Source of the DNA: Pantanalinema rosaneae | Lineage (GTDB): Bacteria > Cyanobacteriota > Cyanobacteriia > Leptolyngbyales > Leptolyngbyaceae | Length of the DNA: 64,000 nucleotides | Reading direction: 5' to 3' | NCBI RefSeq assembly: GCF_050753385.1 | Contig: NZ_JBLZFZ010000032.1 | Coordinates: 1 to 64,000 of the forward strand | Part shown: one piece after another, positions 1-8,896 of the stretch | Layout of the letters: every line of letters begins with the position of its first letter | Numbering within the stretch: position 1 is the stretch's first letter | Made by a program: the position numbers and the translations under genes | Notes under the pieces: model-generated | The model's database searches: none | Told to the model about the DNA's origin: nothing | The model's input: the letters and a program-made list of their open reading frames with translations, nothing else

Positions 1-19
1 AGATGTGTATAAGAGACAG
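1..19 (+). other. Nextera/Tn5 mosaic-end adapter remnant
   Basis: The first 19 bases read AGATGTGTATAAGAGACAG, the transposon mosaic end used in Nextera Illumina libraries. It is not genomic. Read in frame it adds the well-known artefactual peptide MCIRDS to the truncated RecG. The true genomic sequence begins at about base 20, and this marks the physical end of the contig. Confidence 0.97.
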
Positions 20-20
20 T

Positions 21-2156
21 TCTGCGCCTCCCCCGGTTCGTCAACCAACACCTCTTACGCTCGACAAAGCTCTCACTTATCTGCCTGGAGTCGGTCCCCG
101 CAATGCCGAGCGGTTAGCCAAATTGGGGCTGTATACCGTCCGGGATTTGCTGTACTACTATCCGCGTGATCATATTGACTATGCGCGACAGGTAAACATT
201 CGGGAACTGGAGGAAGGCGAAACAGTGACACTGATCGCCACTGTCAAGTCCTGTCGTTGCTTCACCAGCCCTCGCAATGAAAAGTTGACGATTCTAGAAT
301 TGGTGGTTCGAGATCAGACTGGACAGATCAAACTCAGTCGCTTTTTGATGGGGAGTCGCTACAGTAATCGCGGCTGGCAGGAGCAACAAAAACGCTTGTA
401 TCCGGTAGGAGCGACGATCGCGGCTTCTGGTTGGGTGAAACAAACCAAGTATGGGGTAACACTAGAAGATCCAGCGATCGAGGTATTGCAGCACGAAGGG
501 GATGCGATCGAATCCTTAAACGTCGGTCGGTTGGTTCCGGTTTATCCCCTGGTGGAAGGGGTGGGAGCGGATCTGGTCAGACGTACTGTAGTGACAGCGC
601 TCCCTGCCGTACAACAAATTCAGGAAGCGTTACCGGATGGCTTACGGGAGCAGTATGGATTAGTCACGATTCAGGAGGCGATCGGGCATATTCACTTTCC
701 TGATGATCAGGACACCCTAGCAGCGGCTCGGCATCGCCTGATTTTCGATGAATTTTTCTACCTGCAATTAGGCTTACTGAAGCGCCGGAAAGCCATGCAG
801 CAAACTCAAGCCAGTGTGGTGTTAGCGCCTACTGGCAAACTAATTGCTCAGTTCTATGACCTACTTCCCTTCCAATTGACCAATGCCCAGCAGCGAGTTG
901 TGAATGAGATCCTGACCGATCTGCAAAAACCTGCTCCCATGAATCGGTTGGTGCAGGGGGATGTGGGTTCCGGGAAAACGGTGGTGGCGGTGGTGGCAAT
1001 GCTAGCGGCGATTCAAGCAGGCTACCAGGCAGCGATGATGGCTCCGACTGAAGTTTTGGCAGAACAGCATTATCGCAAGTTGGTGAATTGGTTAAATCTG
1101 CTGCATTTGCCTGTAGAACTGCTGACCGGATCGACGCGAGCGGCTAAACGGCGACAGATCCATGCCCAGCTAACAACTGGTGAGTTACCTGTGTTAGTGG
1201 GAACTCATGCGCTGATTCAGGACACGGTGAATTTTCATCAACTGGGACTGGTGGTGATTGATGAACAGCATCGGTTTGGCGTGGAACAACGGGCACGATT
1301 GCAGCAGAAGGGCGAACATCCTCATGTCCTGACCATGACCGCCACTCCGATTCCTCGCACGTTAGCCTTAACCTTACATGGCGATCTGGATGTCAGCCAG
1401 ATTGATGAACTACCGCCGGGACGCAAACCGATTCAAACCACCGCGTTGTCGGGACGGGAGCGGTTGCAAGCCTATGAATTGATGCGGCGAGAAATTGCCC
1501 AGGGGCGGCAGGTGTATGTGGTGTTGCCGTTGGTGGAGGAGTCAGAGAAGTTGGATTTGAAGTCCGCGATCGAGGAATATCAAACCCTTCAGGAGCGAGT
1601 CTTCCCTGAATTCAAAGTGGGATTGCTGCATGGGCGCATGACCTCGGCAGAAAAGGATGAGGCGATTACCCGCTTTCGCGATCGGGAAACCCAAATTCTG
1701 GTTTCGACTACTGTGGTGGAAGTGGGGGTGGATGTGCCCAATGCTTCGGTGATGTTAATTGAACATGCGGAACGCTTTGGTCTATCACAATTGCACCAGT
1801 TAAGAGGTCGAGTCGGTCGGGGAGCGGCGCAATCCTTCTGTTTACTGATGAGCAGTTCTAAGACGGAAACGGCTCGACAACGCCTAAAAGTGCTGGAGCA
1901 GTCCCAGGATGGCTTCTTTATTTCGGAAATGGATATGCGGTTTCGCGGGCCGGGTGAAGTGTTGGGGACTCGGCAATCCGGACTACCCGATTTTGCTCTA
2001 GCTAGTTTGGTTGAAGATCAATCGGTTTTGGAATTGGCGCGAGAAGCCGCCGAAAAGGTGATTGCTGTGGATGAAACCCTGAATCGTTGGCCGTTGATGC
2101 AACAGGAGCTAGAGTTTCGTCACCGCCGCTTAATGGGTGGGACAATTCTGACGTAA
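21..2156 (+). CDS. recG: ATP-dependent DNA helicase RecG, 5'-truncated
   Basis: RecG is a superfamily 2 helicase that remodels stalled forks and branch-migrates Holliday junctions. About 711 genomic residues are visible. They begin just before the wedge domain (YLPGVGPRNAERL) and continue through an OB-fold wedge, the Walker A motif GDVGSGKT (around residue 320 of the visible frame), motif II DEQHRFG (around 420), TATPIPRTLAL, and the C-terminal motif RGRVGRGAAQSF. The start codon and any N-terminal extension (common in cyanobacterial RecG) are missing because the contig begins inside the gene; the apparent ATG at base 3 belongs to the adapter. The gene ends with TAA at 2154-2156. An aminotransferase gene follows on the same strand 84 bp later. 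Family assignment is firm; only the N-terminus is unknown. Confidence 0.95.
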   Translation, partial: SAPPPVRQPTPLTLDKALTYLPGVGPRNAERLAKLGLYTVRDLLYYYPRDHIDYARQVNIRELEEGETVTLIATVKSCRCFTSPRNEKLTILELVVRDQTGQIKLSRFLMGSRYSNRGWQEQQKRLYPVGATIAASGWVKQTKYGVTLEDPAIEVLQHEGDAIESLNVGRLVPVYPLVEGVGADLVRRTVVTALPAVQQIQEALPDGLREQYGLVTIQEAIGHIHFPDDQDTLAAARHRLIFDEFFYLQLGLLKRRKAMQQTQASVVLAPTGKLIAQFYDLLPFQLTNAQQRVVNEILTDLQKPAPMNRLVQGDVGSGKTVVAVVAMLAAIQAGYQAAMMAPTEVLAEQHYRKLVNWLNLLHLPVELLTGSTRAAKRRQIHAQLTTGELPVLVGTHALIQDTVNFHQLGLVVIDEQHRFGVEQRARLQQKGEHPHVLTMTATPIPRTLALTLHGDLDVSQIDELPPGRKPIQTTALSGRERLQAYELMRREIAQGRQVYVVLPLVEESEKLDLKSAIEEYQTLQERVFPEFKVGLLHGRMTSAEKDEAITRFRDRETQILVSTTVVEVGVDVPNASVMLIEHAERFGLSQLHQLRGRVGRGAAQSFCLLMSSSKTETARQRLKVLEQSQDGFFISEMDMRFRGPGEVLGTRQSGLPDFALASLVEDQSVLELAREAAEKVIAVDETLNRWPLMQQELEFRHRRLMGGTILT

Positions 2157-2240
2157 TGGCTTGGGCAACTGAACCGTTACGTTGGTCTAAGGAGATGATA
2201 TAACTACTGTTTATCCCGCTAGCGATCGCAGTTGTCTCCT

Positions 2241-3512
2241 ATGAATCCTGCTCTGAGCCGTATTGGTCACGATATGTCCCGCCTGACTGGGGTGCGGGCA
2301 ATTATGAAAGACATCATTGAAACGATACGAGCTGGGGGCGATCGAGAATTTATTAATCTCAGTGCGGGAAATCCGCTCATTTTGCCGGAAATTGAACAAC
2401 TGTGGCGAGACTGTACGGCGGATCTGCTTGCCAGTTCCGAGTATGGCGAAGTTGTTTGTCGATACGGTTCTAGCCAGGGCTATCAGCCGTTGATTGACGC
2501 GATCGTCAAGGATTTTAACCAGCGCTACGGGTTAAGTTTGACCGATCGCAATATTTTGATTACACCGGGGAGCCAAAGTCTCTATTTCTATGCGGCGAAT
2601 GCCTTTGGTGGCTATACCGAAACTGGAGAACTCAAAAAGATTGTGCTGCCCCTCAGTCCAGACTATACGGGGTATAGTGGGGTAACGCTGGAAGGGGATG
2701 CTTTGGTAGCTTATAAACCCACGCTCGATATTGACGAAGCTGCCCATCGGTTTAAGTATCGCCCGGATTTTAGTCAGTTAACCGTTGATCACACGACTGG
2801 CTGCATTTTGTTCTCCCGTCCCTGCAATCCCACCGGGAATGTGCTGACCGACGAGGAAGTTAAGAAAATTGCCGCACTAGCTGATCCCTACGATGTCCCA
2901 GTTTTAGTCGATTCTGCCTATGCGCCTCCCTTTCCGGCATTGAATTTCACGGAGATGAACCCGTTATTTGGCAACAATATTCTCCACTGTATGAGTCTCT
3001 CGAAAGTAGGCTTACCGGGAGAACGGATTGGCATTGCGATCGGGGATCAGCGCTTTATTCAAGTGTTGGAATGCTTCCAGACTAATATGTGTATCCATTC
3101 GTCTCGCTATGGGCAGGCGATCGCCGCCCGAGCGATCGCCTCTGGAGCCTTAGCGGATCTGGCGGTGAATGTGATTCGTCCGTTTTATCAGCGCAAATTC
3201 CATATTCTAGAAACGGCTCTGGATGCGGCGATGCCGAAGGCGGCTCCCTGGTTCCTGCATCGAGGGGAGGGGGCGATCTTTGCTTGGCTATGGTTGCGCG
3301 ATTTGCCGATGACCGACGCGGAGTTCTACCAACTACTGAAACAGGTGGGCGTGATTGTGGTTCCTGGGAGTTCGTTCTTCCCTGGGCTACGGGAGGAATG
3401 GAGCCATAAACAACAATGTTTGCGGATTAGCCTGACGGGAACCGACCAAGAGCTAGAAATCGGCATGACCCGGTTAGCGAAAGTGGTGGAACGAGCTTAT
3501 CAACCGAGTTAG
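2241..3512 (+). CDS. avtA: Valine-pyruvate aminotransferase (class I/II PLP enzyme)
   Basis: This is a fold-type I PLP-dependent aminotransferase of the AvtA type (valine + pyruvate to 2-oxoisovalerate + alanine), a soluble enzyme of branched-chain amino acid and alanine metabolism. Visible signatures are the substrate-loop SAGNPLILPEIEQLW near the N-terminus, the CNPTGN motif, the DSAYAPP motif, and the PLP-lysine motif SLSKVGLPGERIG, with the Schiff-base lysine near residue 255. The length of 423 residues fits the family. ATG 2241 is preferred over an in-frame TTG nine bases upstream because the family normally begins close to this Met. It follows recG by 84 bp on the same strand and may be read with it. 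AvtA-like enzymes differ in amino donor, so valine specificity is inferred from family resemblance, not from residues. Confidence 0.85.
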   Translation: MNPALSRIGHDMSRLTGVRAIMKDIIETIRAGGDREFINLSAGNPLILPEIEQLWRDCTADLLASSEYGEVVCRYGSSQGYQPLIDAIVKDFNQRYGLSLTDRNILITPGSQSLYFYAANAFGGYTETGELKKIVLPLSPDYTGYSGVTLEGDALVAYKPTLDIDEAAHRFKYRPDFSQLTVDHTTGCILFSRPCNPTGNVLTDEEVKKIAALADPYDVPVLVDSAYAPPFPALNFTEMNPLFGNNILHCMSLSKVGLPGERIGIAIGDQRFIQVLECFQTNMCIHSSRYGQAIAARAIASGALADLAVNVIRPFYQRKFHILETALDAAMPKAAPWFLHRGEGAIFAWLWLRDLPMTDAEFYQLLKQVGVIVVPGSSFFPGLREEWSHKQQCLRISLTGTDQELEIGMTRLAKVVERAYQPS

Positions 3513-3668
3513 GAATGAGAGTTAAATCAGTTCGAGATTTGGTAGGGACAGGTTTTGCTGTCAAACCCATTGCGGGATACAGATTGGCTGCTAAACCTGC
3601 CCGGACAGTTTACGGTTTTATGAAGCCTACGATTCTTAGGATTGCAATTTATCAAGGTGTAATTTTGC

Positions 3669-3740
3669 GTAGGGGCGTGGCATTCGGTAAAAAATCCTTA
3701 CTATTAACCCAGAAATCTCTGCCGAATGCCGCGCCCGTAC
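3669..3740. repeat. Cyanobacterial interspersed inverted repeat
   Basis: Two 20-bp arms, 3669-3688 and 3721-3740, are inverted copies of each other (17 of 20 match) around a 32-bp AT-rich loop. The GTAGGGGCG..GGCATTCGG arm is typical of short dispersed repeats in filamentous cyanobacteria. It lies in the 264-bp space between avtA and rimM and would form a strong hairpin in RNA. That space also holds a weaker pair, GGGACAGGTTT near 3545 and AAACCTGCCC at 3593-3602. I see no gene there. Confidence 0.75.
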
Positions 3741-3776
3741 AAAAGTTATTTAGTTTCCATTCCTTAGTGATTTATT

Positions 3777-4301
3777 GTGAGTGAGCAGTTTGTAGAAATT
3801 GGCAAAATTGTCGCGGCTCAGGGCTTGAAGGGCGAAGTCCGGATCTACCCCAGTTCAGATTTTCCGGAGCGATTTCTCCAACCCGGAAAACGCTGGATTC
3901 AACGATCGCCCAACTCAGAACCCCAGGCGATCGAGTTAGTTAAGGGTCGCTATTTGGATGGCAAAGGGCTGTATGTGCTGCAATTCGCCCAGGTAGACGA
4001 TCGCGAAGCCGCCGAAGCGCTGATCGGAAGTAAATTGCTTGTCCCGCAAAGCGATCGACCCCCTCTGGAAGAGGATGAGTTTCATATTCTGGATTTGATT
4101 GGGCTGGAAGTAATTGACCAGGCGACCCAAACCCTAGTTGGCAAGGTGGTGCGATTAATTCCCGCCGGAAATGATCTGCTGGAAGTGGAACGATCGGATC
4201 AAACCACGGTGCTGATTCCATTTGTCAAGGCGATCGTGCCTGTGGTGGATTTAGCTCAACGCCGAATTGAGATTACCCCTCCGGCGGGACTGATTGACTA
4301 A
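3777..4301 (+). CDS. rimM: Ribosome maturation factor RimM
   Basis: RimM binds ribosomal protein S19 and helps mature the 3' head domain of the 30S subunit. The 174-residue protein shows the usual two-part build. The N-terminal beta-barrel carries GKIVAAQGLKGEVRIYP, close to the family G-x-hGLkGEVrv signature. The C-terminal PRC-like barrel contains FHILDLIGLEVIDQ, AGNDLLEV, LIPFVKAIV and a terminal ITPPAGLID. The start is GTG at 3777; no ATG lies near, and this start gives the expected N-terminus. The last 29 bases overlap the 3' end of the convergent flavoprotein gene. It is not beside rpsP or trmD as in many bacteria, which is common in cyanobacteria. Confidence 0.93.
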   Translation: MSEQFVEIGKIVAAQGLKGEVRIYPSSDFPERFLQPGKRWIQRSPNSEPQAIELVKGRYLDGKGLYVLQFAQVDDREAAEALIGSKLLVPQSDRPPLEEDEFHILDLIGLEVIDQATQTLVGKVVRLIPAGNDLLEVERSDQTTVLIPFVKAIVPVVDLAQRRIEITPPAGLID

Positions 4302-5508
4302 TGGCTTGACCTGCCAAATAGCCTGTTGTCCAGGCACTTTGGAAATTAAATCCACCCGTTACCCCATCAATATCGAGAATTTCGCCTGCCAGATACAAAC
4401 TGGGGCAGCACCGACTGCTCATGGTTTTAAAGTCCACTTGCTTGAGGCTGACTCCGCCACAGGTAACAAATTCTTCCTTAAACGCGCCCTTACCAGAAAC
4501 CCGATATTGTCCTTGAGTTAATTCTTGAATCAGTTGGTTCAAGCTTTTATGCGAGACTTCTGCCCAGCGTTGGTCGGCATCAATGCCAGCACTAGCGGTC
4601 AATCGCTCCCACAGGCGACGAGGAATCGGGATTGGACAATTTGTGGCGATCGTCCGGCGAGGAAACTCCGACTTTACCGCTAATAGTTGTTGCCGCAGAG
4701 TTTCTGGATTCAGGGTCGGTATCCAGTTAATTTGTAACGTCGCCTGGTAGTGGTGATCATGCAACACTCTGGCTCCCCATGCCGACAGTTTTAGCACCGC
4801 AGGCCCACTCACGCCCCAATGGGTAATCAAAATCGCCCCGGTTTGCTCTAACGACGTGTCGCCAACTTTTAACCGGAGTTTGACCTCTGGCAGCGATACT
4901 CCCGCTAAATCAGCGAATCGCGGATCTCGGAGATTAAAGGTAAACAGGGAAGGTACTGGGGGTTCGATCGTATGTCCTAATGACCGAGCGATCGCATAGC
5001 CTTGCGGGCTACTTCCCGTTGCCAATAACAGCCGATCGCCCTGCAAATGTTCCCCCGACTTGAGTTCAACCTGAAATCGATCGTTCTGGTAGTTCACTGC
5101 TTTAACGATCGCCCCCGTCCACAAACGGACTCCCGCCTGGGTCGCCGCTCGCATTAGACATTCGACGATCGTCGCAGACTGGTCTGTCACCGGAAACATC
5201 CGACCATCGGCTTCAGTTTTCAGGCGGATTCCCTGCTGGGCAAACCACTCGACCGTATCTTTGGGTTGAAAGCGGGTAAAGGCTCCCCGTAAGGCTTTGC
5301 CCCCTCTGGGATAATTTTGAATTAATAGAGCTGGCTCAAAGCATGCATGGGTGACATTACACCGACCACCGCCGGAAATCCGAACTTTTGCTAGAGGTTC
5401 ACGCGCCGCTTCTAACAAAACCACTTCTACATCAGGATTTCTCTGGGCACAGGCGATCGCGCCAAAAAATCCGGCGGCTCCCCCCCCAATCACAATCACT
5501 CTACTCAC
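4273..5508 (-). CDS. HI0933/BaiN-family NAD(P)/FAD-dependent oxidoreductase
   Basis: A 411-residue flavoprotein of the HI0933-like (BaiN/RdsA) family. The N-terminus is a Rossmann FAD-binding motif, VIGGGAAGFFGAI, followed by the family signature LAKVRISGGGRCNVTHA. The C-terminal part carries the second FAD contact with LAGEILDIDGVTGGFNFQ and AWTTGYLAGQAI. The substrate is unknown; relatives have been linked to bile-acid or aminoacetone-type redox chemistry, which need not apply here. GTG at 5508 gives VSRVIVIGGG, so the dinucleotide fold starts at once as in relatives; an upstream in-frame start at 5538 would add ten unconserved residues. Its 3' end overlaps rimM tail to tail by 29 bp. Confidence 0.88.
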   Translation of the reverse strand: MSRVIVIGGGAAGFFGAIACAQRNPDVEVVLLEAAREPLAKVRISGGGRCNVTHACFEPALLIQNYPRGGKALRGAFTRFQPKDTVEWFAQQGIRLKTEADGRMFPVTDQSATIVECLMRAATQAGVRLWTGAIVKAVNYQNDRFQVELKSGEHLQGDRLLLATGSSPQGYAIARSLGHTIEPPVPSLFTFNLRDPRFADLAGVSLPEVKLRLKVGDTSLEQTGAILITHWGVSGPAVLKLSAWGARVLHDHHYQATLQINWIPTLNPETLRQQLLAVKSEFPRRTIATNCPIPIPRRLWERLTASAGIDADQRWAEVSHKSLNQLIQELTQGQYRVSGKGAFKEEFVTCGGVSLKQVDFKTMSSRCCPSLYLAGEILDIDGVTGGFNFQSAWTTGYLAGQAISQSVPPEG

Positions 5509-5671
5509 GTAACCTCTACTTCCCTCAGCACTCAGCACTCACAGCAATTTTCACTTGGTTAAACCACACCACTCCCCACTCCCCATTCCCCATCTTCACT
5601 GTGGTTTATTCATCCGACAACGGCTGTAACACTCAGCACTTCTCAAACGCTTTCTGGTTTCATTCAGGAAC

Positions 5672-5827
5672 CTATTGTGCCTCAAATTGAGATTTATCTG
5701 CTCCACAGACGGGACAAACCCAATCATCCGACACATCCTCAAATGGAGTGCCTGCCAGGATCTCATTTTCGGGATCGCCTGCCTCCGGATCGTAAACATA
5801 CCCACACACGGTACAAATATATTGCAT
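5672..5827 (-). CDS. Rubredoxin
   Basis: A 51-residue rubredoxin, easily missed because it is so short. It carries both CxxCG knuckles that hold one iron: C5-T-V-C8-G-Y near the N-terminus and C38-P-V-C41-G near the C-terminus. The fold-defining YDPEAGDP, aromatic and W36 residues are all present. ATG at 5827 is preceded by AGGAGG in the upstream AACAGGAGGGCATGAGCC, a strong ribosome-binding site. It begins 16 bp after the stop of the 302-residue Cys-containing gene on the same strand, so the two probably form an operon. It has no membrane anchor, unlike the thylakoid rubredoxin RubA, so it is likely a soluble one-electron carrier. Its partner is unknown; the flavoprotein just downstream and the hydrogenase locus are candidates by position only. 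Confidence 0.95.
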   Translation of the reverse strand: MQYICTVCGYVYDPEAGDPENEILAGTPFEDVSDDWVCPVCGADKSQFEAQ

Positions 5828-5843
5828 GGCTCATGCCCTCCTG

Positions 5844-6752
5844 TTACACATATTCGCCTGCTAACAAAAAGCCATGGCATAAAGCAACCGGAGAATCACC
5901 TGTACCATTCATCGGGCATTCATACCGGGCACAATGGACACAATTCGACTGAGTCGGCAGTACCAAATCGATCGCGGGATACACACTAATTCCCTGCCGG
6001 ATAAATGCCTGGGCTTCCAATTCGGAAATGGTCTGACAGATTAAAATCGTTCGTTGGATATCCAGGGCACGACGCTGGTAATTGATCTGCTGGAGCGTTT
6101 CGCTAAATGACTGCTGTTCTGATCGAATGGCAATTAATACCTGTTCCGATAAACTGGTAAAGCAGGTAGGTTTCGTCTGCTCAAAGAAATCTTTGTATTG
6201 AATCGTTAGTGTGCCATCAATATGGTGTCGGGTGCGAATACAGCGCAAGAACGGTAGAGTGAATGTCCCGTTCGGATCGATCGCATACCACCAGGACTTG
6301 TACCAGGCATCGGGCGACAGGCGCAGCACCTGATCAATTTGTTCAGAGGTAAACCCCGAGGTTTCCAGTAGGGCGATCGCGGTTGCCAGAGCCAAATTTT
6401 GCCCCAGGACATGCATTTCTGACTCATGTTGGGTTAATCGGGCGAGTTCCCGACTATCTTGCATTCCCCGATTGGCTGGAGATTCTAACTGGGGTTGCGA
6501 GTCCGCCAGCACACACTGAATTGCCTCCACATGCAGCACCCCATCGGCAGCCTGTTGATGATCTGTAGGGATACTGACCTCACTGGCAACTAAGCCCACC
6601 CGTTCTGGCGTGAAGATCGCTGGAATACAAGTGGCGAGCAGGGAAGTCAGCACCGAACTATCTGCGATCGCCAGGGCAATCTGAATCTGATCACGAACCT
6701 GCGTTGCCCTGACCTGTTGATGGACTGGCGAAAAGAGGGGATGATTGGGCAT
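5844..6752 (-). CDS. Conserved unknown with C-terminal four-cysteine cluster
   Basis: I do not recognise this 302-residue protein. It is soluble-looking with no clear signal peptide. The N-terminal two thirds is mixed helix. A Trp/Tyr-rich middle segment (DAWYKSWWYAIDPNG, about residues 145-160) is followed by a helical region. The C-terminus has C271-x2-C274-x4-C279-x12-C292 in the context NCVHCARYECPMNG and ALCHGF, a plausible zinc or Fe-S site. The rubredoxin gene starts 16 bp downstream and is surely co-transcribed, so a redox role is a reasonable inference. The start ATG 6752 lacks a strong ribosome-binding site and the true N-terminus could be further in. The 335-bp upstream space holds a dispersed repeat. 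Confidence 0.7.
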   Translation of the reverse strand: MPNHPLFSPVHQQVRATQVRDQIQIALAIADSSVLTSLLATCIPAIFTPERVGLVASEVSIPTDHQQAADGVLHVEAIQCVLADSQPQLESPANRGMQDSRELARLTQHESEMHVLGQNLALATAIALLETSGFTSEQIDQVLRLSPDAWYKSWWYAIDPNGTFTLPFLRCIRTRHHIDGTLTIQYKDFFEQTKPTCFTSLSEQVLIAIRSEQQSFSETLQQINYQRRALDIQRTILICQTISELEAQAFIRQGISVYPAIDLVLPTQSNCVHCARYECPMNGTGDSPVALCHGFLLAGEYV

Positions 6753-6888
6753 GGACGACCCCTTGGTGAGCAGTCAAATGTCCTGCGTGATGTCATTGTG
6801 GCAGTAGTCACCCAATTCTTCCAGCGTCTCAGGGGTTCTCTTAATAAATCTCATACCATTTCGTCCAGAGAGTTTTACAGCAGTTTTC

Positions 6889-6935
6889 GCCCCCCTAGCC
6901 CCCCAATTTTGGGGGGAACAGGAGCCAAAGTCCCC
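6889..6935. repeat. C/G-run dispersed repeat with hairpin
   Basis: CGCCCCCCTAGCCCCCC-AATTTT-GGGGGG followed by AACAGGAGCCAAAGTCCCCC belongs to the C-run/G-run repeat family common in cyanobacterial intergenic DNA. The core 6899-6916 pairs six C with six G around AATTTT. Related G-run pieces follow at about 6960-7008 (GAAAGGGGGCTTAAAGCCC and GAAAAGGGGGCTGACCG). It occupies most of the 335-bp space (6753-7087) upstream of the 302-residue gene; I see no gene in that space. Confidence 0.7.
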
Positions 6936-7087
6936 CAGAATATAGCCTGACGGCATCGTAGAAAGGGGGCTTAAAGCCCTACGGGCATACTAGAAAAGGG
7001 GGCTGACCGAATTGATAAGTATGGTGCATTCATTTGAAAACGGCTGTAAGTGATCAAGCGATGGTTCCCAGAAGCCACCCAGACTCG

Positions 7088-8560
7088 TTATCCTTTCCGC
7101 TCTTCCCGGACAAAAATTAATGGCAATAATGCGCCTAGTCGCAACATGGCAGATAGGGCAAACAATCCTAATAAACCGCCATAGCTGCCAAACTGAGCCA
7201 AGAAGCCGCCTGCCGTTGTTCCCAATGCGCCACTAATCCCTGCGAAGGCTGCCACCACCCCAAAATAGGTCGATTGGTTATGAATCGGAGCCACCCCTAG
7301 CTGCAAGTTACTGGCACACAAATCGATCGCGGCGCTGGTTCCCCCGATCGCAAAATGTAAGAGTGGCAGCCACAGCCAAAATGAGATCGGTTGGGCATCC
7401 GTAATCAGCCACAGCAGAGGAGTCAGCGCAAAGGCAATGCCGACTACCAGCAAAATGGGACGATTACCAATGCGATCAGCGAGTTTACCCCATAACACCA
7501 ACGTTGCCAGATTTGCCCCCGCCATCAAACTGTTGTATAGCGTCACCTGACTGATATCCAGATTCAGGTTATCCAGCATATACAGGTTGAAAAAGGGCGT
7601 ACTCAGGTTAACGGCGAATGTCCAGAAGTTGAAATACAACAGGAATTTGAGGAAGTTAGAATTTTGCCAGATTTCGCTAAAGGGAATACTTTGGAGCAGG
7701 GTTTTGCGATCGCTCGGCAGGCTTACAGGTTGAGCTTCGGGTGAGTGGGGATGCATAACTGCCAAAGGTTCCGCCTGGGGATTCACATCCACCATAAAAT
7801 TTTGAAACCAGAGGCTCACCAGTCCGGCGACAATCCCTAGTAGCAAGATCACCCCGTAACCTGCGATCGAGCCACTAAACCATTTGGACAGCATCCAGCC
7901 CATCAAGGGCACCGAGATCAGATTCGTGAGGGTCGCCGCACTGTTGCGTAAACCGAAATAGCGTCCCCGTAGTTGCCGGGGCACTAAGACTGCCATCCAA
8001 CTCAGCCAGGGCGCACTGCCTAACGCTCCCAAAAAATAGCTCAGTCCTGCCGTTGCTAAAGTTAGCCCGATCAACACCGACGACACCGCATCCTGTGAAC
8101 TGATGAAAAAGATGCCAATGACTAAACCCAACCATAGCGATCGCGAAATCCCATAAATCCAGAGACAGTAGAGATGCCGACTGGTGGTTTTCTCCGAAAA
8201 GTAAGCTCCGATTGGTTGTACCAGATTTGCCAGCATGGGAATCGACATCAACATGCCGATTTCCGTAGGGTTTGCGCCCAGCTTCAGCAGGAAATTAGTC
8301 AGTAGAACGCCCCCAGTAACATTGGAGAACAGGGTGGCAAAGACACCATCGAATGTAGACGCTTCCAGGCTGGTGCGGATTTTATCTTTAGAGGTATTAA
8401 GTGTAGTGGTCAGTGGGCGGATTCTTGCCTTAGTTAGCTTTGGCGGTGGCTCACTGAGGGTAACGGCGCCATCGGTACAGGGTTCCATGAGCGGTAAAGC
8501 TGCCTGAAGAGGTAAAACTTGAGTAGAATCCTCGATCGCTTCAACAGATGCAAACTCCAC
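7088..8560 (-). CDS. Major facilitator superfamily transporter
   Basis: A 490-residue polytopic inner-membrane protein of the MFS type. After a hydrophilic N-terminal tail of about 60 residues come about twelve hydrophobic segments arranged as two six-helix halves. These are separated by a polar loop around residues 260-300. MFS-style loops include ADRIGNRPILLVVG between segments of the second half and YFSEKTTSRHLYCLW in the first. The segment AGISGALGTTAGGFLAQFG near the C-terminus also resembles drug/sugar MFS carriers. The substrate cannot be told. It diverges from the sugar-binding lipoprotein gene across 336 bp, so a shared control region is possible. The ATG at 8560 is the first in frame, but several residues of the tail could be non-coding. 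Confidence 0.85.
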   Translation of the reverse strand: MEFASVEAIEDSTQVLPLQAALPLMEPCTDGAVTLSEPPPKLTKARIRPLTTTLNTSKDKIRTSLEASTFDGVFATLFSNVTGGVLLTNFLLKLGANPTEIGMLMSIPMLANLVQPIGAYFSEKTTSRHLYCLWIYGISRSLWLGLVIGIFFISSQDAVSSVLIGLTLATAGLSYFLGALGSAPWLSWMAVLVPRQLRGRYFGLRNSAATLTNLISVPLMGWMLSKWFSGSIAGYGVILLLGIVAGLVSLWFQNFMVDVNPQAEPLAVMHPHSPEAQPVSLPSDRKTLLQSIPFSEIWQNSNFLKFLLYFNFWTFAVNLSTPFFNLYMLDNLNLDISQVTLYNSLMAGANLATLVLWGKLADRIGNRPILLVVGIAFALTPLLWLITDAQPISFWLWLPLLHFAIGGTSAAIDLCASNLQLGVAPIHNQSTYFGVVAAFAGISGALGTTAGGFLAQFGSYGGLLGLFALSAMLRLGALLPLIFVREERKG

Positions 8561-8786
8561 TACTTGTCCTCGCTACCGAAAAGAGGGTAAATCAGCCTGT
8601 CCAAAGAAACATTCTTGAGAGAGATATATATAGGCTTGTTTCATAATCTACATCACTCAAGATCATGCTTGGTTAAGCAATTCTTCTGAGAATAAACAGC
8701 GGCGAGAGCGTAAGCATCATCCCCATGAAGGAAATAAACCCCGGTGAAGTGCGGACTAATCTAGAGATAGAACTAACTTTAAGCCC

Positions 8787-8801
8787 GATCGTTAAACGAT
8801 C
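8787..8801. promoter_or_regulatory. Near-perfect palindrome upstream of the sugar-binding protein
   Basis: GATCGTTAAACGATC has two 7-bp inverted arms around one base. It sits about 95 bp before the preferred start of the substrate-binding lipoprotein, inside the 336-bp divergent space 8561-8896. It could be an operator for a dimeric regulator, but CGATCG-like words are abundant in this genome, so chance is possible. Nothing else recognisable is in this space apart from an AT-rich stretch near 8620-8640 (GAGATATATATAGG). Confidence 0.3.
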
Positions 8802-8896
8802 AAGTATGAACCTAAGCAGGGAGTTGTAATCTAAAGGTGAACGTTCCAGGGACTTTAGCCCAGCAAATTCCTTCTGATGGAACTTTTATCCGTTCT

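Noticed and set aside
3515..3784. An 89-codon open frame between avtA and rimM
   Set aside because: It runs through the interspersed inverted repeat, has no recognisable domain and is best explained by repeat DNA.
5520..5600. Short tandem words CAGCACT and CCCCACT between the flavoprotein and rubredoxin genes
   Set aside because: Only two or three imperfect copies; common low-complexity intergenic DNA in cyanobacteria.
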